Shown: one piece after another, positions 14,417 to 19,772 of the stretch
Numbering within the stretch: the stretch's first letter is position 1
How the letters are laid out: each line of letters starts with the position of its first letter
Origin: Elusimicrobiota bacterium
GTDB lineage: Bacteria; Elusimicrobiota; UBA8919
Reading direction: 5' to 3'
NCBI GenBank assembly: GCA_003452965.1
Contig: DMMW01000070.1
Span: 3,700-23,471, forward strand
DNA length: 19,772 nt
Made by a program: the position numbers and the translations under genes
Notes under the pieces: generated by a model
Told to the model about the DNA's origin: nothing
The model's database searches: none
Seen by the model: only the letters and a program-made list of their open reading frames with translations

Positions 14417-14991
14417 AATTTATTTTTAGTAGAAGGTATGCCTTTCACTTTTTTATCAATATTTACAGCTTGTTTTAGCGACTTTGCAAATCCTTTAAAA
14501 ATTGATTCTGCAATATGATGGTTATTCTTACCGATATGATTTTTAATGTGCAAATTCATTCCGCAAGAACTAACTAAGCCCCTAAAAAATTCTTCAATCA
14601 ATGAAAAATCAAAATCCAAAGAGTTTTTAAATTTTACATCAAACGAAATATAAGGTCTACCTGATAAATCTATTGCTATATAACTCAGCGATTCATCCAT
14701 AGGAAGCAAGAAATTTCCATATCTTGAAATACCTTTTTTTTTACCAAGAGCCTTTTTTATTGCTTCGCCTAATACGATACCTAAATCCTCAATAAGATGA
14801 TGATTATCAACTTCCGTATCACCCTTTGCAATAACTTTTAAATCAACTAATGAGTGCTTGGAAAAAAGAGAAAGCATATGATCTATAAAAGGAATTGTCG
14901 TTTTAACGTTATATTTACCGTTACCATCCAAATTTAATGATAATTCTATATCTGTCTCTGACGTCTTTCTTATAATTTTTGCTTTTCTCAC
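14413..14991 (-). CDS. hisB: Imidazoleglycerol-phosphate dehydratase
   Basis: Converts IGP to imidazole acetol phosphate using manganese. Two metal-binding motifs are present: DNHHLIEDLG (H64, H65, E68) and NNHHIAES (H158, H159, E162). IPFIDHMLSLF is near 33-43. Length (192 aa) is that of the monofunctional dehydratase, so the histidinol-phosphatase found in the E. coli fusion is missing and must be supplied elsewhere. The start is GTG at 14991, with a GGGGG ribosome-binding run at 14996-15000; the overlapping ATG at 14993 runs straight into TGA. It is separated from hisD by a gene-free palindromic element. Confidence 0.95.
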   Translation of the reverse strand: MRKAKIIRKTSETDIELSLNLDGNGKYNVKTTIPFIDHMLSLFSKHSLVDLKVIAKGDTEVDNHHLIEDLGIVLGEAIKKALGKKKGISRYGNFLLPMDESLSYIAIDLSGRPYISFDVKFKNSLDFDFSLIEEFFRGLVSSCGMNLHIKNHIGKNNHHIAESIFKGFAKSLKQAVNIDKKVKGIPSTKNKL

Positions 14992-15060
14992 ATTGCCCCC
15001 AATTCTGAAACCAGCGATTAGCGGATAGGGGTTATAAAAACAGTGGTCAGAGGTTAGCGT

Positions 15061-15076
15061 TCCACCAGCTGGTGGA
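15061..15076. repeat. Perfect 16-bp palindrome
   Basis: TCCACCAG/CTGGTGGA is a perfect palindrome within the larger composite element. It shares the CCAGCTGG centre with the 20-bp palindrome at 31-50. No regulator site can be named. Confidence 0.7.
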
Positions 15077-15110
15077 GAGGTTAGTAGTTATAAAATCAGA
15101 GATTAGAGGT

Positions 15111-15158
15111 TTCCGCCACTGAACCATCGGCGGATCCGCCAACGACTTAGTGGCGGAA
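15111..15158. repeat. Inner GC-rich palindrome
   Basis: Outer arms TTCCGCCACT (15111-15120) and AGTGGCGGAA (15149-15158) are perfect 10-bp complements. They enclose a perfect 12-bp palindrome, GGCGGATCCGCC (15129-15140). The direct left neighbour is the AAAATCAGAGATTAGAGG unit, which in the other copy (9515) also precedes an inner palindrome. Confidence 0.75.
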
Positions 15159-15275
15159 GGGTACAACATCAAATCAAATGCTAATCCCTATACGCTATCC
15201 TCTATACGCTCTACGCTGACTCATATGACCCTATACGCTATACGCTGACTTTATTTTGACTAACCTCTTTCCGCT

Positions 15276-16457
15276 CTACGCTATACGCTGCCTTCTTATT
15301 CTGATTTTAATTGATTCAGCGTGTTTGTATAAACCTTCTGTATTTGCTAATTCAATAATTGAATCAGCACTTTTACTAAATGCAGAATTTCTATATTGTA
15401 TAACTGATGTAGTTTTAAAAAAATCATATACAGACAATCCGGAAGAAAATCTTGCAGTCTTACCTGTTGGGAGTACATGGCTTGGTCCTGCAAAATAATC
15501 TCCTAAAACAACCGTAGAATAATTACCTATAAATATTGCTCCGGCATTTTTAATTTTCCTAGCTATATTTAACGGATTTTTGGTCATTATTTCAAGGTGC
15601 TCGGGAGATATTTCGTTTGCTGCATTAATTACTCTTTCTATATCATTGTCGTACATAATTTTTATCTGATTTTTAAATAATTCTATTCTTTTTTTAACAT
15701 TTTCATAAAGTCTTTTTGATAATGACATAACCGTTGCTTTTGCATCTGTATCATGCTCGCATTGTGCATATAAATCTTTAATAATAAACTCCGTTTTTGC
15801 AGATTCATCTGCAATTATGAGAATTTCGCTAGGACCTGCCAACATATCAATTCCCACATCACCAAAAACCTGTCTCTTCGCTTCTGTAACATATTTATTA
15901 CCTGGACCTACAATCTTATCAACTTTAGATATTGTTTTTGTGCCGTATGCCAATGCCGCTACAGATTGTGCACCTCCAATACGATATATTTCGTTCACAC
16001 CGCATATTTTTGCTGTTGCTAACAATTCGTTAGTTACATTTTTTGCCGGTGTAGTTATAACTATTCTTTTAACACCTGCAATTTTAGCAGGAATTGCTGT
16101 CATTAAAACTGTTGAAGGATACGAAAATCTGCCTCCCGGAACATATATTCCCACAGAATTTAACGGTTTAAAAACATGTTTAAGAACAATTCCTTTCTTC
16201 TTTAGAATTTTTGATTTTGGCAAAATACTTTTTTGAAAAAAATCAATATTTTTCTTAGCTGATTTGACTGCATTTATAAAAGTTCTATTTACACTTTTAT
16301 AAGCAAAAATAATTTCATCTTCGGTTACCTTAAAATTTTTCGGGGTTAATTCTATTCCATCATACCTTTTAGTAAAATAGCTTAAAGCGGAATCCCCTTC
16401 ATTTTTTACTTTTTTAATAATATTTTTAACAATATTTTCCATAATATCATTATTCAT
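15276..16457 (-). CDS. hisD: Histidinol dehydrogenase, N-terminally short
   Basis: Performs the last two oxidations of histidine synthesis, histidinol to histidine, with zinc and NAD. Zinc and catalytic residues are all present: Q232 and H235 (AQCEHD), E286-H287 (SPEHLEIM), D320 (GDYFAGPSHVLPT) and H379 (YKHAES). The protein has 393 aa, some 30-40 fewer than usual. Compared with E. coli HisD, about 26 residues are missing before VKNIIKKVKNEGDSAL. Stops TGA and TAG lie immediately before the first ATG in frame, so it cannot be extended. The last codons (Gln-Arg-Ile-Ala) and the stop come from the repeat unit CAGCGTATAGCGTAG. No good ribosome site is visible at 16457. Probably active, since only the N-terminal helix is lost, but this is inference. 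Confidence 0.92.
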   Translation of the reverse strand: MNNDIMENIVKNIIKKVKNEGDSALSYFTKRYDGIELTPKNFKVTEDEIIFAYKSVNRTFINAVKSAKKNIDFFQKSILPKSKILKKKGIVLKHVFKPLNSVGIYVPGGRFSYPSTVLMTAIPAKIAGVKRIVITTPAKNVTNELLATAKICGVNEIYRIGGAQSVAALAYGTKTISKVDKIVGPGNKYVTEAKRQVFGDVGIDMLAGPSEILIIADESAKTEFIIKDLYAQCEHDTDAKATVMSLSKRLYENVKKRIELFKNQIKIMYDNDIERVINAANEISPEHLEIMTKNPLNIARKIKNAGAIFIGNYSTVVLGDYFAGPSHVLPTGKTARFSSGLSVYDFFKTTSVIQYRNSAFSKSADSIIELANTEGLYKHAESIKIRIRRQRIA

Positions 16458-16475
16458 CTATCAATACAATTTTTG

Positions 16476-16525
16476 AAAACAGTGGTTAGGGATTAACGTT
16501 CCACTCCCTATACACTATACGCTTT
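16476..16525. repeat. Minimal copy of the palindromic element between murA and hisD
   Basis: AAAACAGTGGTTAGGGATTAACGTTCCAC (16476-16504) matches 15037-15065 at most positions and is followed at once by the complementary right-arm units CCCTATACACTATACGCTTT. No inner palindrome is present, so this looks like the empty form of the composite elements. The murA stop codon (16515-16517) lies within the right arm. Confidence 0.65.
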
Positions 16526-17795
16526 CCCCTTTTTTTAGATACCCTTCTTTTATTAGTTTAATATCTGCACCCAAATTTTTTAACTTACCTACAATATTTT
16601 CATAACCGCGATATAAATGTTCCAAACCGGTTATTTCTGTTTTGCCTTTAGCAGCAAGCCCTGCTAATATCAATGCTGCTGACGAACGCAAATCCGATGC
16701 AACAACCTTAGTTCCTGTTAACTTCTTTACTCCGCTTATGACGGCGGAATTTCCTTTAATTTTTATATCTGCCCCCATTCTGACCAATTCCCCTACCGTT
16801 TGCAGTCTATTTTCAAAAATAGTTTCAGTAATAACCGATTCGCCCTTGGCAATAGTCATCAAAGCCATCAATAAGGGCTGCAAGTCAGTAGGAAAACCGG
16901 GAAATACTTGTGTTTCAATATCAATACTTTTTATTTTATTTATTCCTTTAATATTCAAAAAACTATTTTTCTGATATATTTTTACACCTGCTAATTTTAT
17001 TTTTTCAATCAATGATTCATTATGTTCCTGAATCAAATTAGTTATTTTAATATCTCCCGAAGTTATTGCCGAAGAAATAATATACGTACCAGTTTCAATC
17101 CTATCCGGCATCACCGTATAGGTACATCCATTTAATTTTTTTATACCATTAACTATTATTTTTTTGGTACCGATACCGGATATTTTTGCTCCGCATTTAT
17201 TTAAGAAATTAGCCAAATCAATTATTTCCGGTTCCATTGCGGCATTTTCGATAATTGTTTCACCCTTTACAAGCGTCGATAGCATTAATAGATTTTCAGT
17301 CGCTCCAACAGAAGGAAAATCAAGAATAATTTTTGAAGCAACCATTTTCTTTGCCTTTAATGAAATATCTCCTTCTTTAATCACATATTTCACACCTAAT
17401 CTTTTAAAACCGTCTAAATGAATATTTATCGGTCTTATACCTATAGCACAACCGCCCGGAAGAGAAATCTTCGCTTTTTTAAATCTCGCAATGAGAGGTC
17501 CGGCAACAAGCACAGAAGCACGCATTTTACAAACAAGATCATACGGTGCATCAGAACATATATTATCGCCTTTTGAAATAATTATTCTATCTTTATTTTT
17601 TTTAATCTCTTTACCAAGATGCCTTAATAAAGATATTACGGTATTTACATCTTCTAAGTCAGGAACATTTCTTATCTCACATCTATCGTCCGTTAGCAAA
17701 GTAGAAATTAATATCGGCAGTGCCGCATTTTTCGAACCGCTTATTGTAACAACACCCTTAAGTTTTTTGCCACCGTTAATAATAATTTTGTCCAT
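16515..17795 (-). CDS. murA: UDP-N-acetylglucosamine 1-carboxyvinyltransferase
   Basis: Transfers enolpyruvate from PEP to UDP-GlcNAc, the first committed step of peptidoglycan synthesis, in the cytoplasm. The catalytic cysteine is C116 in LPGGCAIGIRP, so fosfomycin sensitivity would be expected. K22-N23 in the SGSKNAALP string and the FPTDLQPLLMAL string are standard substrate-site features. The length of 426 aa is normal. It overlaps prmC by 20 nt. The final residues Ser-Val and the TAG stop are contributed by the AGCGTATAG unit of the adjoining repeat. Its presence supports a walled cell. Confidence 0.96.
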   Translation of the reverse strand: MDKIIINGGKKLKGVVTISGSKNAALPILISTLLTDDRCEIRNVPDLEDVNTVISLLRHLGKEIKKNKDRIIISKGDNICSDAPYDLVCKMRASVLVAGPLIARFKKAKISLPGGCAIGIRPINIHLDGFKRLGVKYVIKEGDISLKAKKMVASKIILDFPSVGATENLLMLSTLVKGETIIENAAMEPEIIDLANFLNKCGAKISGIGTKKIIVNGIKKLNGCTYTVMPDRIETGTYIISSAITSGDIKITNLIQEHNESLIEKIKLAGVKIYQKNSFLNIKGINKIKSIDIETQVFPGFPTDLQPLLMALMTIAKGESVITETIFENRLQTVGELVRMGADIKIKGNSAVISGVKKLTGTKVVASDLRSSAALILAGLAAKGKTEITGLEHLYRGYENIVGKLKNLGADIKLIKEGYLKKGESV

Positions 17796-18627
17796 AAATA
17801 ATTCTTTCCTGATTCGTATAGTCTTTTAAAATTTTTATTCTTTTATACCCGTTAATTTTCATAATTTCTTTTACCGGGTCGGAATGGTGATATCCGATTT
17901 CAAATATTAAATATCCTCTTTTATTAAGATATTTTTTACTTTCAGGTATTATTCTTTTATAAAACGCTAAACCGTCTTTTCCGCCGTCCAGTGCTATTAC
18001 AGGCTCATTATGAATTTCTCTTTGCAAAGTTTTTATTTCTTCTGTTTTTATATACGGCGGATTTGAAATTATTAAATCATATTTTTTATATTTTAATTTG
18101 GAAATAGAACCGAATATATCACTTTGAATAAACTCAATCTTTTTGGTTACATTATTAAGTGACGCGTTTTTTTTTGCAATTTTTATGGCTTCTTTTGAAA
18201 TATCTATTGCAGAAATGTGTGAATTCGTTGAATAATTGGCGATTGAAACAGCAATATTCCCCGAACCGGTGCCTACATCAAGTATTTTAACCGGCTTTTT
18301 TAAATATTTTAATATTTTCAGAACATGTTCAATTAAACATTCGGTTTCTTGTCTTGGTATTAAAACATTTTTATTCACCGAAAATTTTAATCCCATAAAT
18401 TCCGTATCACCAGTAATATATTCAGTCGGAATCGCTTTTTTTCTTTTTAATACCAATTTCTTATATAACTCACTTTCTTTAATTGTAATATTCTTTTTAT
18501 TTAAATGACTGAAATAAATGTCGTTAAATTTCAAATTCAAACAATGTGCCAGAAGTACTTTGGAATCAAAACTATATTTTTTTCCGAGTATTGATTCACC
18601 CCAGCATAAAAGTTCTGATATATTCAT
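17776..18627 (-). CDS. prmC: Release factor glutamine N5-methyltransferase
   Basis: Methylates the glutamine of the GGQ motif in RF1/RF2 with S-adenosylmethionine, raising termination efficiency. The N-terminal helical domain is followed by a Rossmann methyltransferase domain with ILDVGTGSGNIA (115-126) and the catalytic NPPY at 189-192. IPRQETE before the SAM site is typical. Length (283 aa) is normal. The start overlaps the prfA stop by 4 nt (ATGA), so substrate and modifying enzyme are coupled, as in many bacteria. Confidence 0.95.
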   Translation of the reverse strand: MNISELLCWGESILGKKYSFDSKVLLAHCLNLKFNDIYFSHLNKKNITIKESELYKKLVLKRKKAIPTEYITGDTEFMGLKFSVNKNVLIPRQETECLIEHVLKILKYLKKPVKILDVGTGSGNIAVSIANYSTNSHISAIDISKEAIKIAKKNASLNNVTKKIEFIQSDIFGSISKLKYKKYDLIISNPPYIKTEEIKTLQREIHNEPVIALDGGKDGLAFYKRIIPESKKYLNKRGYLIFEIGYHHSDPVKEIMKINGYKRIKILKDYTNQERIIYGQNYY

Positions 18628-19691
18628 AATATCTCAATTTTTTTCAAAGCATTTACAATATCGTCTAAATCACCATCTAATATCATTTCTATGTTGTGAA
18701 AATTTTCATTTATTCGATGTTCTGTTATCCTATCCTGCGGAAAATTATATGTCCTTATTTTTTCGCTTCTATCACCTGTTCCTATCTGTTTTTTTCTGTC
18801 CATGGCTATTTTTTGCTGCTGTTGTTTCTTAACCATATCAAACAACCGTGCTTTTAATATCTTCATCGCTTTTAATTTATTTTTTAGTTGTGACCTTTCA
18901 TCTTGGCAGGCAACAACTACGTTTGTAGGAACATGTGTAATCCTAACCGCAGAATCTGTTTTTTGAAGATACTGTCCACCATGTCCTCCTGCGCGATAAG
19001 TATCAATTTTGAGATCATTGTGATTTATACTAAATTCTACATCATCAGGTTCAACAAGAACAGCTACTGTAACTGTTGATGTGTGTATTCTCCCGGATGC
19101 TTCTGTTTCAGGAACTCTTTGAACCCTGTGTGTTCCGCTTTCATATTTAAAAAAACTATAGGCACCTTGCCCGCTTGAATTTATAGACTCACCTTCAACC
19201 GTGAAAACAACTTCCTTTACACCTCCTATTCCGATTGAACTAATCTCTAATATTTCAGTTTTTAAACCTTTGTTTTGGGCATATCTGCTATACATCCTGT
19301 ATAATTCAGAAACAAACAATGCAGATTCATCGCCACCTGCAGCAGCGCGGATTTCAATTATAATATCCTTTTTATCCAACGGATCTTTGACCTTCAGCAG
19401 TTCTTCCAATTCCTTTTCTAAAACATTTCTTTTTTCTTCTAATTCTTTAAGTTCTTCTTTTGCAAGTTCAACCATTTCCAAATCATCGGTCTTAATTATT
19501 TCTTTAATATGTAAAATTTCCTTATTAATCCTTTCAAAACACAGATATTTTTCAATAACCGGATAAATCTCTTTTCTTCTTTTTGTCAAATCTTTTAATT
19601 TCTGCGTGTCGGAAATTATCGTATTATCAGATAGAGAATTTTCAATCGTCTGATATTCCTTTTTCATGTCTTCAAGTTTTTCTATACTCAT
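18624..19691 (-). CDS. prfA: Peptide chain release factor 1
   Basis: Recognises UAA and UAG stop codons and triggers peptide release on the ribosome. The codon-recognition tripeptide is P-E-T (194-196), as in RF1 and not SPF as in RF2. GGQ is at 238-240 in the RAGGHGGQ string. The residues right after it are YLQK, where I would expect HVNK or similar; the rest (TDSAVRITH) is normal. The N-terminal coiled-coil domain is at about 1-105. Length (355 aa) is typical. An AGAGGA-like site lies about 12 nt upstream of the ATG. It is the first gene of the visible operon; the promoter may lie beyond the window. Confidence 0.96.
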   Translation of the reverse strand: MSIEKLEDMKKEYQTIENSLSDNTIISDTQKLKDLTKRRKEIYPVIEKYLCFERINKEILHIKEIIKTDDLEMVELAKEELKELEEKRNVLEKELEELLKVKDPLDKKDIIIEIRAAAGGDESALFVSELYRMYSRYAQNKGLKTEILEISSIGIGGVKEVVFTVEGESINSSGQGAYSFFKYESGTHRVQRVPETEASGRIHTSTVTVAVLVEPDDVEFSINHNDLKIDTYRAGGHGGQYLQKTDSAVRITHVPTNVVVACQDERSQLKNKLKAMKILKARLFDMVKKQQQQKIAMDRKKQIGTGDRSEKIRTYNFPQDRITEHRINENFHNIEMILDGDLDDIVNALKKIEIL

Positions 19692-19727
19692 TATAATGTA
19701 GTCCTCTTCCGTTTTTCTTCCTGTAGT

Positions 19728-19743
19728 GCCGAGTTTACTCGGC
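19728..19743. repeat. Hairpin upstream of prfA
   Basis: GCCGAGT TT ACTCGGC is a perfect 7-bp stem with a 2-nt loop, preceded by TGTAGT as in the second hairpins of the family at 3359-3404 and 5551-5605. A T-run follows on the plus strand, but no plus-strand gene precedes it, so I read it as a repeat copy and not a terminator. CCCTACA at the very end of the window may be the other edge of the element. Confidence 0.6.
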
Positions 19744-19772
19744 GATTCTTTTTAACACCGCCGAACCCTACA

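Larger units (their letters stand above)
15008..15295. repeat. Composite palindromic element between hisD and hisB (nested)
   Basis: The 282-bp gap has no gene. The left half repeats GATTAGCG/GATAGGGG, CAGAGGTTAGCG and AAAATCAGAGATTAGAGG units. The right half (about 15181-15295) is their complement: CTAATCCC, many TACGCT hexamers and CTAACCTCT. Two further palindromes lie inside, at 15061-15076 and 15111-15158. The segment 15037-15065 matches 16476-16504, and 15205-15236 matches the right arm of the element at 9515-9790. The right arm runs into hisD and provides its stop codon (15276-15278). Confidence 0.75.

Noticed and set aside
15181..15295. TACGCT-rich stretch considered as a CRISPR array
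   Set aside because: Units are only 6-12 nt, spacing is irregular, there are no unique spacers, and no cas gene is in the window.
15817..16236. Plus-strand open frame of 139 codons opposite hisD
   Set aside because: It lies wholly inside hisD on the other strand, has no recognisable domain, and hisD has all its catalytic residues. It is an antisense shadow.
19201..19566. Plus-strand Ser-rich open frame of 121 codons opposite prfA
   Set aside because: Ser-rich sequence is the expected complement of the Glu/Lys-rich RF1 coiled-coil coding region.
19728..19743. Intrinsic terminator upstream of prfA
   Set aside because: A T-run follows only on the plus strand, where no gene ends; the sequence fits the dispersed hairpin family better.

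Overview
The window is an AT-rich stretch (by eye roughly one third G+C) in which every convincing gene lies on the minus strand, so transcription runs from the right edge to the left. It looks like a chromosomal contig from an uncultivated, Gram-negative-type bacterium. It encodes a lipoprotein signal sequence, signal peptidase I, sigma-54 with an enhancer-binding activator, and the order prfA-prmC-murA-his. That order is familiar from Deltaproteobacteria and neighbouring candidate phyla. The dense, varied palindromic repeats between genes recall Omnitrophota/Firestonebacteria-like genomes, but this placement is a low-confidence inference. No RNA gene, CRISPR array, transposase or phage gene was found.

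Region 1 (right, about 19.77-9.79 kb): a housekeeping and amino-acid block in tight or overlapping order. It holds prfA (RF1), prmC (the methyltransferase of its GGQ glutamine), murA, then hisD-hisB-hisH-hisA-hisF-hisI, lepB and trpE. The his genes cover the middle and end of histidine synthesis; hisG, hisE, hisC and a histidinol-phosphatase are absent here. TrpE is alone, without trpG or other trp genes.

Region 2 (9.51-5.72 kb): an unusually short sigma-54 (about 345 aa) overlaps by ATGA an NtrC-type activator. In the activator the receiver phospho-aspartate is glutamate and the Walker B aspartate is asparagine. A lipoprotein solute-binding protein for sugars follows.

Region 3 (5.47-0.06 kb): a sugar or sugar-acid catabolic cluster. 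It has an MDR dehydrogenase, two TIM-barrel sugar-phosphate isomerase/epimerase-like proteins flanking a tagaturonate-epimerase (UxaE) family protein, and a Gfo/Idh/MocA oxidoreductase. With the binding protein this suggests uptake and epimerisation/oxidation of a uronate or rare sugar; permease, kinase and aldolase genes are not in the window.

Repeats are the other main theme. Intergenic gaps are almost entirely filled with palindromic elements of several families: a roughly 100-bp pair in opposite orientations, paired small hairpins, and composite elements with one palindrome nested in another. They abut genes so closely that they supply the stop codons of hisD and murA. Extra in-frame segments in hisH (GC-rich, palindromic) and hisF (AT-rich, repetitive) suggest that such elements also enter coding sequence, as Rickettsia palindromic elements do. 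The two best candidates for something new are this protein-invading repeat system and the compact, apparently kinase-independent sigma-54/activator pair.
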